DNA from: Calvatia gigantea
Lineage: Eukaryota; Basidiomycota; Agaricomycetes; Agaricales; Lycoperdaceae
Direction: 5' to 3'
NCBI GenBank assembly: GCA_025093985.1
Contig: JACAAK010000006.1
Span: 930,001 to 994,000 of the forward strand
Length of the DNA stretch: 64,000 nt
Shown: positions 1 through 13,487 of the stretch, piece after piece
How the letters are laid out: each line of letters starts with the position of its first letter
Numbering within the stretch: position 1 is the stretch's first letter
The notes under the pieces: model-generated
Told to the model about the DNA's origin: nothing
Databases searched by the model: none
What the model saw: the letters and a program-made list of their open reading frames with translations, nothing else
Made by a program: the position numbers and the translations under genes

Positions 1-2
1 CT

Positions 3-221
3 GACATAATAGAAGGAGAAGAAGAATACGAAATCGAAGGTATCTTGAACCATAGAACCAAGAATAAACAAAGGGAATACTATATTAAATGGAAAGGTTA
101 CAACCACGAAGAAAACTCTTGGGAAAACGAAGCACAATTCTTACCACATGCCCAAGAACTGTTACGAAAATACCAACGAGAACACCACCTAATTCCCATC
201 CCACCTAAAAGATATAAATAA
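3..221 (+). CDS. C-terminal end of Gypsy pol (copy A1): chromodomain
   Basis: This frame enters from the left edge, so only the last 72 codons of a Ty3/Gypsy polyprotein are visible. It reads YEIEGILNH, then YYIKWKGYNHEENSWE, the usual chromodomain core (aromatic cage residues Y, W and W). It matches the end of the complete pol of copy B (24220-24400) and of decayed copy A2 (13200-13407). In the chromovirus lineage such domains are thought to guide integration to marked chromatin. Unlike A2 it has no internal stop, so A1 is a fairly young copy. Confidence 0.9.
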   Translation, partial: DIIEGEEEYEIEGILNHRTKNKQREYYIKWKGYNHEENSWENEAQFLPHAQELLRKYQREHHLIPIPPKRYK

Positions 222-282
222 TCCAGGATTCGCCCAACTTCTCCATCATTCCTTAACAGCACTACTACAAACCGAGCTACCA

Positions 283-2100
283 ATGGCACCAACCCAGAAA
301 AACTACAAGAAGGGAAAGAAAGCGGCTATTGTAGCCTCATCCCCCTCTCCTTCCCTCTCTTCCATCTCTTCCCTCTCTACAAAAAACAATTCCCCAGTCA
401 GAAAAGCCCATTCTCTCCCCTCCTCCCCTCATATTCCTATATCCTACCCTCCCACCGTCACATCTGTGGGCCATGAAACCCCAATTCTCCCCACTGTCCA
501 AATTAACGAACTGCTTGAAAAGCCCATTATCACCCTCCCGAATGCCGTCTTTACCAAAGACGAGCTCCAACAATTCACAGACCAGAACAAACAATTCTGG
601 GTCGACGTTTTCATCGGCCCAGATTGCGTCTACATTCCCCCCTCCACCGAATCATCTCCCAGTACCCCCTGGGATAGACTCACCTACCCAACAAGAATGG
701 GAAGCAGCCCCGCTGTATCCCAACCTAATCCCCAGCGAACAGAGGTACCAAACCCATCCAATAACCCTGAACCAAGAGACCCGCCAGTCTCTTTCTCCAG
801 CGTCATCGCCGGAGCCACTCCCCATACCACCACCTACGACACGAAATCAACCCCACAGCGACTTCTCTGGTCGCCAAAACCAAAGTACGTCTACCCAATC
901 CGGGCCAACAACCCCACCCCAACACTCCCCTCGGAGCAAGCTGGGATCCCGAAATCTACTAGGGCAGAACTTCCTGTCCTCAACCAACAACACATTCCCC
1001 CCTCTACTGCCGGCCCCTCTCCAAAGTCCCCCACAACCACCACTGTCAATCCGGAACCCCCCAGGTCAGCCTGGGATGAACTACACCCCACTGAACTCTC
1101 GGCCGCGGGTTACATCGCAGCCAACCCATCCGACCGAGATCCCGACAGGCGAAGCAGCTTCTCCCCTGAACCCCCCTCTGCGAACGATAGACCTTCGCCC
1201 ATGGAGTTATGGGCTAGAACTGATTTCTCATCTGAGGGATCCCTCCGCACGATGGTCCTCAAGGGAGGCCATCGAACTCGCTTCCGCACCAAATATCTAC
1301 ATAATGCCAATCAGCAAAATCACTGGCGCTTTATCTGCGACGCCATTTCACAGCTCGAACATCTTTCTCGGGATTATGAGCATGCTACCAATCGAGCGGC
1401 CCTATTTATCCAGGCATCATGAAGCCTTGGATTACCTCAGGCTTACGCCCGCTACCTCAACGAGCATAGTGTTAAGCCTATCCCACCCAACCAGCGAACT
1501 GGCCCTTCTAAGGTCAGACCACACCAACGAGCCGATTCCCCCACGAGAAAACCTTCCCCCAAACCACATGTACCTTCCCCATCCACATCTCTCCCATCCG
1601 GACGGACAAATCCCACCCGAACGATTCGAAACGGCCATACACAACTTAATGGGCCAGCTGGACCAACTTCTAAGCCTCCGAAGCCTATTCGAAAACCCCT
1701 CGGTCCTAACTCAGGACGAGGAGGAACCCCAACCCAACCCCGAGCTATGAACGACCCAAATTTCGACCCAAAGGCCTTTTGTGAAAAATGTGCCAAACTC
1801 CATCTCCCTGCCATAGGCCACTGGGCCAGTGATTGTGCCTATACCACTTGCCCCATCTGTCGAAAAACCCGCCCTGGCCATTACCGCTGGACCTGCCCCC
1901 AATACTTCTGTCGACTCTGCGAAACTCTCAACCCGAAACACAAACCAGAAGATTGCCCGAAATACGTCGACCACGTCCAAGCCGTTGAAAATATGAAACA
2001 ACGTTTCCAAGAACAAATCCTGGAAAACCCCCGTGATGCCTTCGACGATGAATATTACGACGACAGAGTATCTTTAGACTATTCAGTCTTATCCACGTAA
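283..2100 (+). CDS. Post-pol ORF of family A (basic N-terminus, conserved middle block, triple zinc knuckle), one in-frame TGA
   Basis: A single reading frame of 606 codons starts at an ATG 61 bases after the pol stop and ends just before the 3' LTR. It is broken only by TGA at 1420-1422. It begins with a lysine-rich stretch (MAPTQKNYKKGKKAA). Next comes a block with VFTKDELQ and YIPPS, a long Pro/Ser/Thr-rich part, a block containing NQQNHWR and LFIQAS, and finally three tandem zinc knuckles (C-X2-C-X9-H-X4-C, then two C-X2-C-X6-H-X4-C, about 1780-1960). The same blocks occur in the same order in family B (24630-26714), so the frame has been under coding selection. Known Gypsy elements carry env-like genes here, but I see no signal peptide or membrane segment. 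The knuckles suggest nucleic-acid binding, which is an inference. Confidence 0.75.
473..1750 (+). CDS. Overlapping +1-frame open reading frame inside the family A post-pol region
   Basis: In the +1 frame relative to the post-pol ORF there is an uninterrupted 425-codon frame. Its TGA stop (1748-1750) overlaps an ATG (1747-1749) that leads straight into the zinc-knuckle part of the main frame. The product would be Pro/Ser-rich with a leucine-rich, probably helical C-terminal end. A +1 frame with only two stops is also open in family B (24766-26409) and ends at the same place relative to the knuckles. The region is C-rich and T-poor, which favours open frames by chance, so I do not regard this as proven coding. 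Confidence 0.35.
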   Translation: MKPQFSPLSKLTNCLKSPLSPSRMPSLPKTSSNNSQTRTNNSGSTFSSAQIASTFPPPPNHLPVPPGIDSPTQQEWEAAPLYPNLIPSEQRYQTHPITLNQETRQSLSPASSPEPLPIPPPTTRNQPHSDFSGRQNQSTSTQSGPTTPPQHSPRSKLGSRNLLGQNFLSSTNNTFPPLLPAPLQSPPQPPLSIRNPPGQPGMNYTPLNSRPRVTSQPTHPTEIPTGEAASPLNPPLRTIDLRPWSYGLELISHLRDPSARWSSREAIELASAPNIYIMPISKITGALSATPFHSSNIFLGIMSMLPIERPYLSRHHEALDYLRLTPATSTSIVLSLSHPTSELALLRSDHTNEPIPPRENLPPNHMYLPHPHLSHPDGQIPPERFETAIHNLMGQLDQLLSLRSLFENPSVLTQDEEEPQPNPEL

Positions 2101-2423
2101 ATTTCAGAGTAATTTACCTAGAGACGGGCTAATGTTACGAACTTACCACACCCCCGGACTCTCTGAACTAACGTATTAACCTTCCATACAGACTTTCCAT
2201 TCTTTCCCTTGTATACCCCGGTCCGTTCTTTATTTATTTATCACATGTACTTCTACCTTTGCTTCTTATGATTCATTCTGAATCATGTTCCTGTTTCACC
2301 TTCATCTTTTCCCACCATCGTACTTCTCCCTACTTGACTCTATCTTCTTATGACTCATACTCATTCTTCTGTATTCATTTCACCTATCCCTACGATTCCT
2401 TAGATTACCAATTAACCGTAGTA

Positions 2424-4863
<2,440 letters not shown>

Positions 4864-4924
4864 AGTAAGGGACAAAACCGTTCCAATGTTTTGAACTTTT
4901 CAGAAGATCAGCTCATAACTCAAG
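4864..4924. mobile_element. Fragment of a Tc1-like transposon end
   Basis: After AAGTA the sequence reads CAGTAAGGGACAAAACCGTT, matching the outer terminal inverted repeat of the Tc1-like element at 15368, with more divergence inwards. The left neighbour matches A2 up to the TA, so a related element inserted at that TA in copy A3. Only about 60 bases remain before the join to LTR sequence. Confidence 0.65.
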
Positions 4925-5432
4925 GACCTTTGCTTCTTATGATTCATTCTGAATCATGTTCCTGTTTCACCTTCATCTTTTCCCACCATCGTACTTCTCC
5001 CTACTTGACTCTATCTTCTTATGACTCATACTCATTCTTCTGTATTCATTTCACCTATCCCTACGATTCCTTAGATTACCAATTAACCCGTAGTAGTTCT
5101 CATTGACTCATATCTACTTACTATGTAATCTCTCATCTCCTATTTGTAGCTAGTATATAAACCTTAAGTAGTACCTTGTATTACCTCAGGTTATTCTAGT
5201 AACAAGCTTCCTTATCTTCGCTCGTCTGCTACAAGGCTAACAACCTTGGGGGACTGCAGTGACATTTAACTTGGACTTCTCAGGCAAGCGCGAGCTTCTA
5301 CTCGAGGGAGTGATCCGAAGCCTACACAGAAGTCATTGAGACTTGTCGAATACTCCTGGGCTATAGCGTTGAACCTCTCCCTGAGTGGAGACGATCTGGG
5401 CCCAGTTGCGAAGTAAGGTAACGCACGTAACA

Positions 5433-5791
5433 GCTTACCAATTAACCTGTAGTAGTCTCCCATTGACTCATCCCATTTACTACATAATTCTCTCATTTCT
5501 TATTTGTAGCTAGTATATAATCCTAAGTAGTACCATTGTATTGCCTTAGGTTATTCTAGTAACAAGCTTCCTTATCTTTGCTTGTCTACTACAAGGTTAA
5601 CAACCTTGGGGACTGCAGTGACACTTAACTCAGACTTCTCAGACAAGTGCAAGCTTCTACTTGAGGGAGCAATCTGAAGTCTATATAGAAGTCATTGAGA
5701 TTTGTCATATACTCTTGGACTATAGCATTGAACCTTTCCCTGAGTGGAGATGATCCGGGCCCAATTGTGAAGTAAGGTAATACACATAACA
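5433..5791 (+). repeat. Truncated 5' LTR of copy A2
   Basis: The last 359 bases of a family-A LTR, starting in the middle of the LTR (GCTTACCAATTAACC) and ending CACATAACA. It directly abuts the end of the A1 LTR. The simplest reading is that A1 inserted into the 5' LTR of A2; the missing left part would then lie before this window. Confidence 0.75.
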
Positions 5792-5851
5792 TAAGAATAA
5801 CCTCACCCCTCTCTCGTTTCTAAATGACTCCTATTTCTTACAGCTAGCTTC

Positions 5852-6144
5852 TGTTAGATGTGGTCTCATCAGTCCTATAGCTAAATTTGGACTTAGAGCT
5901 GACAGAGTTTTGGTCAGGTGATGAGTCACATGACACAGGTGGACTTGTAGCTTCCTGTGGACGCTTTGAGAGCCTTTAGTCTCTTACAGTTGTCCACAGG
6001 TGAGTAAAGTATTGTAACTTCATCATTCAGTCTCTTACAGTTGTCCACAGTAATTGTGGATTATCTCCTCCAATACCCAATCAATAGACTTTGTTCCACT
6101 GCTGTTAGGACTGTCTCAACATCCCCCACATGCACCTCTTTACA
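5852..6144 (-). repeat. Solo LTR of family D (minus strand), TSD GCTTC
   Basis: A 293-base sequence beginning TGTTAGATGTGG and ending CTCTTTACA, flanked on both sides by GCTTC (5847-5851 and 6145-6149). TG..CA ends, a 5-base duplication and homology to the two sequences below identify it as a solo LTR, in the opposite orientation to the other two. Confidence 0.85.
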
Positions 6145-6492
6145 GCTTCTGCTGATTATTCCTCTGTCCAGTTGATGTCAAGAAGCCTTCCCAGTAATAG
6201 GGTCAAGAAGAGTAGAACTTTGGGTCTACTAATTGTTGTTTTGTCATCCTCTGCAAGTAGCATTGAGAAGAGTGGGACTATTTACCACTAGCTTACTATT
6301 CTCTATTATTCTCTGTGTATTGACACATCAAGAAGCCTCCACCTAGTAGCATCAAATAGAGTGGGCCTAGTCACCGCTTCCTGTTTTTTTTCTTTCACCA
6401 CATCTCGAAAAGGGAAATGTCCCTCACACCCTCCTTCCTCTCCCAAACAATCATTTCATACCCCAACTCAACTCTCCTTTGAATCACCCACT

Positions 6493-9333
6493 ATGCCACC
6501 ACCCCAATGTGCCCACCAATTAGAAGGACCTTCAGCATCTTACTTGGAAAGAATTTACCACACCCCTGTAGAAAGATGCATGTAGGGGGTCAAGTGATGG
6601 TCCTAACAGTGGAGAAATAAGTTATATTGATAGGGAGAAAGTCAAGATAATCCACAATTACTGTGGACAACTGTAAATGACTAAATACTGAAGATACAAT
6701 ACTTTACTCACCTGTGGACAACTGTAAAAGACTAAAGGCTCTCAAAGCATCCACAGGGAGCTACAAGTCCAACTGTCACATGTCACTCATCACCTGACCA
6801 AAACTCCATCAGTGATAAGTCCATTTCTATCTATGGAACTAATGAGACCACATCTAACAACCCCACACACAAGATCTCAAAAACCAAAATTACTACAAGA
6901 ACTACCCACACCCACAAGGAAATCTAATGAACCTGAACCCCTTAAACCATCTCAAAGTGGCAAATTCAACTATTTTCAACCTGATTCACCTGAACAACAC
7001 CCTTTGCAGGAATCCCCACCACAGACACTGTCCAGAGCTGTATCCCCTTTCCAATTTGGAATTGAAAACCTTCAGATATTACCATCTATCCTCAAAGATG
7101 ACTCAGACAATGAGACATTCCATCAGCTGCCCAAACATCCAGATAAAGTATCAGACTTCTCCAACAGAAAAGGAGACCACCTTCTATATATTCCAGACAC
7201 CTTCGAATACCCAGACATCTCTGGTTTTGAATTACAAGAACCAGTACATCCAGAAACCAAAACAATGGCTACTTCAACTCAAACTCAAACTCAAACAAGT
7301 ACTCAGCCACCTGACCAACCACCTTCCAGTGCAACAACTCCAATATTCAGAATTGAAGTACAAAGACCTCCTAGTAGAAGGTCCCCTAATAGGGGTCAAA
7401 GAGGTAGAGTACCCTCTCCCTCCCCTTCCTCCTCACAAAATCCCAGAAATGCTCCATTCACTTTGTCCTCTTTCTCACTTGGAGGAGGAGATGAAAGGCA
7501 ACAAAGACATCAAACTCCCACTATTGTTAAGCGCAGATCACATGGGTGAGACGACCAAAGTCTAGACACCTGAGGGTTATACGTGAATGCAGATGAAGGT
7601 AGGCAAAGCAGGTAAACTCAGGAGGACTGTAGCTTCAACGTATGTGTTGTGCCCTCCTGCTGATGAGTGGTTCTAACTTCAGAACTAGGGATGAGGGCAG
7701 AGACAGAGGCAAGGACAGATATGGAGGCAGAGGTGGAACAGAAATAGCATGTCACTAAGTTGATTTCAGACTAAGGATTACAAGCAAAGTAGCTACGGTT
7801 TATATACTCGAGGGAGAGTGGTTCTATGAAAGGAAACTACTATGACTTCATGTGCTGGCCAGGTATGGCCGCTAGATAGAAACACCAGACATGCAACTAA
7901 CTAGAAGGAATAAGGTGAAACAGGAACATCATGAATGGGAAAAAGGGAATTGCAATGGAAATGGAGGTAGGTATAATGACCAGAGAAATGTACAAGGAGG
8001 ATAATCAGAAATTAACATCAGACATCAATAATAAGAATGGAGTGCAGGGGAGGCAGGGGAGAGCAGGTGAGAGCAAATGGTAACTAAAATATAAATGGAA
8101 TATGCTTCAGGTATGAGCGGGTGAAGCAGGTGAGTGCACATAGGAGTTGTGACAACTATACAGTTTGTAGGGAATGATGGAAACTCAAAAGAAATCAGAC
8201 AAAAACCTCCAAACTTTGATGGAACTAACCCAAGATTTAAAACTTGGTGAATGCTAGTCAAGAACTATCTCAAAATGAACCCAAGAGCATTTACAGATGA
8301 TCAATGACAGATCAGATTCATCCTTAGCCTTATGGTTGAAGGAAAAGCTGGATTCTGGTCAGAACAGTACTACAAAAGCCGAATTACTGATGCTCATGGA
8401 AATCCCATCCCATGGCAATACTCTACATTCAAAGAATTCGAAATGGAAATCCTCAAACACTTTACCCTAGTAAATGAACAAATCACTGTCCAAAGACAAT
8501 AGTACAAATTAAGACAAGGCAAATCTTCTGTGGCCGATTTCAACCTAGAATTTCAATGTCTTGTATCAATTGGAGGAATTCAAGACAATAAAGTACTAAT
8601 CAAGCAATACAAATGAGGACTCAACCCTTTGCTAGCCAGAGAAGTATGGACATGGAAAGAGGGAGTGCCCAAAACTATCACTGAATAGTACACTGATGCA
8701 GTGTGATGAAACTCAATCAACTATCAAGCTGACATAATGTGGCCTCGACATTTCCCTAGAAATCCAACTCCCTACCAACCATCATAATTCCCTCAACAAA
8801 ACTATTACACTTGTTCTCAACCAAACAACCAACCTAGACAAATGATCCATAAAATACAAACAGAATCACAAGACTATTATGAACTGTCTTACAAAGATGA
8901 AGAACCATACTATCTGGAGCAAGAACTAGACAATGAAAATCCTGATCTAGAGGATCCTGAACTACAACTAAATGCTGTATTCACTGCTAAGCAAGTCATT
9001 CGCTATAAAGCAGGAAAATGCATTGGATGTGGAAAATTTGGACACCTCATAAGTAACTGTCCAAACCCTGACCCAAACCTATTCAAGGATAAACCACCTC
9101 CTAGACAACCTAACCCTCTACAACGAAGATTCATGCAACCACCATAATATTCACGACCTCTGCCACTACCACAACTCTCATGAAACTACTCCAGCACTGC
9201 CCCAAGCCAAGCTCAAAAAATCTCTGTACTGGACATTCAAGCCATAATTAGAGAGCTCTCAACTGATGAATGAATGGAATTCAGAGAAGCCTATATTACT
9301 AACCTAATACTCAAACCCTTTGGGGATTTTTGA
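6493..9333 (+). pseudogene. gag of copy A2, decayed
   Basis: The frame starts at ATG 6493 (MPPPQCAHQLEG). It is split by a solo LTR and continues HTRSQKPK after 6864, parallel to the gag start of copy B (APPITRSQARQ). A Pro/Ser-rich part runs to about 7549. The stretch 7550-8160 is G/A-rich and decayed (Arg/Gly-rich in one frame) and I cannot align it. The capsid-like part follows at about 8180-8740 (NFDGTNPRF, FWSEQYYKSRI) with several TGA/TAG stops, then the knuckle CIGCGKFGHLISNC at 9019-9060. The frame ends GATTTTTGA at 9325-9333, the presumed gag-pol junction. Confidence 0.8.
6567..6859 (+). repeat. Solo LTR of family D, TSD ACCCC
   Basis: A 293-base sequence beginning TGTAGAAAGATGC and ending CATCTAACA, flanked by ACCCC at 6562-6566 and 6860-6864. 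It interrupts the gag reading frame of A2; removing it plus one duplication restores the frame. It is the inverted counterpart of the solo LTR at 5852-6144. Confidence 0.85.
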
Positions 9334-12300
9334 AGGTGTCACCTGATCTTGAAAGACAATCATTGGGTGACCCATAAATTAACCTAATCAAGCTCCCTAC
9401 TTCAAATAATAAAGCATCTATCTTCCTTCCCATCCAATTGAACCAGAATAATCTATGAAACATTACAGTCACCGCATTAATTGACTCAGGAGCTCAAGGA
9501 AACTTCATCTTCTCAATGTTCACTAATACTCACAGACTATAAACCCATACCATTGGCCAACCCATCAAAGTGTCTAATGCAGATGGAACCCCCAATGAAA
9601 ATGGATCAATCTATGAAAGTGTTGAACTAAATGCTTTGATCAATGGAAAACAATGTCATTTTGAAGCCTATGTCTCAGGAATAGGATTGAAAGATCTAAT
9701 CCTCGGATACCCCTGGCTACAACAGATGAATCCAGACATAAACTGGACTACCCAAGAATTCAAATGGTGAAACAACGACTATATTGTACCCCTCATTGTG
9801 AAATCCACAAATGGACCCACCTGTGAGAAGGTGCACATAGGGGATCAAAAGGGGAATGTAACAGCAGTTAAACAAAGTCTATTGGATAAGAACTAAAGGA
9901 GTAATTCCACAATTACTGTGGAATACTGTAAGAGACTGAAATAACAAGATACACTATTCTACTCACCTGTGGAACACTGTAAGAGACTAAAGGCCTCCAA
10001 AGTGTCTACAGGCAGCTACAAGTCCAACTGTCATGTAACTGTAGTCATATGACCCAAACTTTGTCAGCTCTAAGTTCATCTTTGTCTATACACTCTTTAA
10101 TACACTTCTGTCACTGCTTACTGACTGGGGCAAATCTGACACCACCACCATCAATGAAATCACCTTAGACATCCACAGAATGAATGACACTGAACAATAC
10201 ACCTACCTAGATGAAGACTTTGACCTGCTAGTGGTAAAAGTCTTTGAAGCAATCATTTACTCTAACAAACTAGAACTTTCAATTAATGAACTTAAACTTT
10301 ATTTGGAAAACATCAATTTCAACAAATTTCATTTGGAACATGAACTCTATGGAATCACCCAAACTCCACACAAACTAGAAATCAATACAAAGATCACTCA
10401 AGCTATGAGTCTAGCACAAAAATCCATCCCAAAAACCCAAGTCAAACTATTCAGGAAATACAGGAAGTTCATGGTATTATTCGACAGCAAGAAATCTAAA
10501 TGATTCCCACCAACATGTCCCTATGATCACAAAATCGAACTCCTAGATACATTCAAGCCAGAGCTAGGAGAAATATACCCCTTATCCTCTTTAGAAACCA
10601 AAGAACTCAAAAAGTTCATATATGAAAACCTCCAAAAAAGATACATCCAAGAATCCAAATCTCTGATGACCTCCTCATTCTTCTTTGTAGGAAAGAAGGA
10701 TGGGAAACTATGCCCTTGCCAAGACTACCAATACCTGAACAAATACATGAAGAAGAATGCTTATCCTATTCCAATGATTACTACCATCATGGACAAGCTT
10801 CAAGGAGTGAAACTCTTCACCAAAATGGACATCCAACTCGGATATAATAACATCAGAATTTGAGAAAGCAATCAATGGAAAGCCACCTTCAAAACTCCCA
10901 TTGGACTCTATGAACCAAACATCATGTTCTTTGGAATGTGCAACTCCCCTGCTACATTTTAGAAAATGATGGATACAATATTTGCCAAAATGCTTGATAA
11001 AGGAGGAATTATAATTTACATGGATGACATTCTAATCTATGCCAAAACTCAGGAAGAAATAGATTGCCTCACTATGGAAGCCCTTCAAATACTGAAGGAT
11101 AATGATTTATACCTAAAATTAGAAAAATGTGAATTTGACAAAATTCATCTCAAATATCTCAGCATGATAATTTCCCCTGACAAGATTGAAATAGACAATA
11201 CTAAACTCCATGGAATAGAAGAATGGCCTTTATCCTACACTACCTATGATATCAGAAAATTCATGGGATTCTGCAACTTCCACTAGAAATTCATACATTA
11301 CTATACTGACATCTCCTGACCACTCAACACCCTACTTTCCAAAACAAAAAAATTCAAATGGAAAATCAAGGCAAACAAAGTATTCAAACAACTAAAGGTG
11401 GAGTTTCTCAAGAAACCCATCTTACTTATGCTGGACCAAACTAAACCCTTCTTCATTGAAACTGATGCCTCAAAATATGCCCTAGGAGCCATTCTATCTC
11501 AGTAGAACATGAACGGAAACTACCACCCAGTGGCGTTCCTATCCAAAGCATTCAATCCTACCCAACATAACTATGAAATACATGATTGGGAGCTCCTTGC
11601 CATAATTACTGCTTTAAAAGAATGGTAACACTACTTAGAAGAAGCACAATACCATGTAACCATATGAACCAATCACAAGAACTTCACCTTTTTGAGGAAG
11701 CCCCAAAATATCTCCAGAAGACAAGCCCAATGGCTTGGATTCCTTATACACTTCAACTTCATAATTGAACATGTTCCTAGAACAAAAATACCAGCAGTGG
11801 ATGCACTCTCACAAAGACTAGACCATACCCCTGACAATGATAATGATAATGAGAACATTGTTGTCCTTCCAGAGGACGTATTCCTCAGAGCAATCACTGT
11901 ACTACCTGATGAACTATTCATCTCCCTGGTTGACCAACAATTACAAGATGAAATTACAAAGTCATCTAGATATGATGAAGTCACCATGGAAGCCATGAAA
12001 TAACTTCTATTAAAATTACTAGAAGCAATCAACTCGAAATACAGAATTATTCCCATGTCATCTAGACATTTTATGATATTTAAAGGAAGAATCATTATTC
12101 CAGAAGATGTGGAACTCCACCGATGTATTATCCAATGGTACCATGACCACCCTTTGGCTGGATACCCTGGAGAGCAAGAAACTTACTGAATAGCTAAAGC
12201 CAAAGTATACTGGCCAGAAATGAGTACCTTTGTATGAAATTACATTCAAAGATGCAGTGCTTGCCAGCAATTCAAGATCAATCAGAACTCCACTCACCTG

Positions 12301-13407
12301 CTATTGCAACCAATCCAGCCACCCACCTCTACTAGACCATTCACACACATTGCAATGGATCTATTAACTGACCTTCCTAAATCCCATGGATTTGACTCAA
12401 TTCTGTCCATAGTGGACCATGGACTTATGAAAGGGGTAATTCTCACTCCTTGTATGAAAGAAATCATGGCCAAAGAAATTACTGACATAATTATAGACAA
12501 AGTCTACACTAGATTTGGACTACTGGACAAGATAATCTCTGACCACGACCCCAGATTCTGAGCAAACTCCAGCCAAGCTCTCATGAAATACTTAGGAATC
12601 ACTCAATCATTCTCATCAGCCTATCATCCTCAGTCTGATGGAACCACTGAATGATTCAACCAGGAAATCTCTGTCTACCTGTCTATCTACTGCACAGGAA
12701 ACCCCTCCATCTGGTCTAAAACACTCCCCATTCTCGAGTTCTCCCATAATTCATGAATACATTCTGATTGTAAACAAACATCTTTCAAACTCATGCATGG
12801 AACAAAACCCCACAGGATACTAATGATCCTTGAAGAATCAAACTTTACCACCACTGAAAAAAGAATAGAATCTCTGGATCATGCACAAAGAGAAGCCATT
12901 GCTGCCCACAAGATAGCCATGGAACACATGGAACAATGAATCAAATCTAAATTTAAGTCCTTTACTCTAGGACAACAAGTGTGGCTAGAACAGAGAAACT
13001 TGAAACTTCCATTCAAATCAAACAAAATTGCACCAAAATGCCTCAGACCATTCAAAATCAAGGAAGTCCTATTGTCACTCTCCTACTGACTTGATCTACC
13101 TGAAACATGGAAGATTCACAACATATTCCATACTACCCTTCTCTCCAAATACACTAAAAACAATATCCACAGACCCAACCCCAAACCACCCCTTCCTGAT
13201 ATAATAGAAGGAGAAGGAGAATACAAAATCGAAGGTATTCTAAACCATTGAACTAAAAACAGACAAAGGGAGTATTATATCAAATGAAAAGATTATGACC
13301 ACAAAGAAAACTCTTGGGAAAACAAAGTACAATTGTTACCACATGCCCAAGAACTCTTATGAAAATACCAATAAGAACACCATCTAATTGCCATTCCACT
13401 TAAATGA
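9328..13407 (+). pseudogene. pol of copy A2 (protease, RT, RNase H, integrase, chromodomain), decayed
   Basis: It lies in the -1 frame relative to gag. Protease: IDSGAQGNFI near 9481. RT: SSFFFVGKKDGK and the intact catalytic motif YMDDIL near 11020. RNase H: ETDASKYALGA near 11460. Integrase: DLLTDLPKSHGFD near 12360, then DGTTE near 12640. The chromodomain (YKIEGILNH) is near 13220. Many in-frame stops are present, nearly all TGA where the A1/B sequence or the expected codon is CGA or TGG. A 320-base solo LTR interrupts the frame at 9822-10141. Confidence 0.85.
9822..10141 (+). repeat. Solo LTR of family D, TSD CCACC
   Basis: A 320-base sequence from TGTGAGAAGGTGC to AAATCTGACA, flanked by CCACC at 9817-9821 and 10142-10146. 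Removing it with one duplication rejoins the pol frame exactly (KSTNGPT to TINEIT, as KSANSPMTINEV in copy B). It shares the motif ACTCACCTGTGGAACACTG with the other two D LTRs but is more diverged. Confidence 0.85.
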
Positions 13408-13487
13408 CAAAAAGGACATAAATAGACAAGGAAAACTATCAAACTTCCTTATCATTCCACAACAACACTTTGTGAACTAAATCAATA

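Noticed and set aside
6361..6585. A small separate gene between the two D LTRs
   Set aside because: The part from 6493 is the start of the A2 gag, in line with the gag of element B; the rest is leader sequence.
5852..6859. A large foldback element or MITE with about 290-base terminal inverted repeats
   Set aside because: Each arm has its own, different 5-base target duplication (GCTTC and ACCCC) and TG..CA ends, so they are two separate solo LTRs that happen to lie in opposite orientation.
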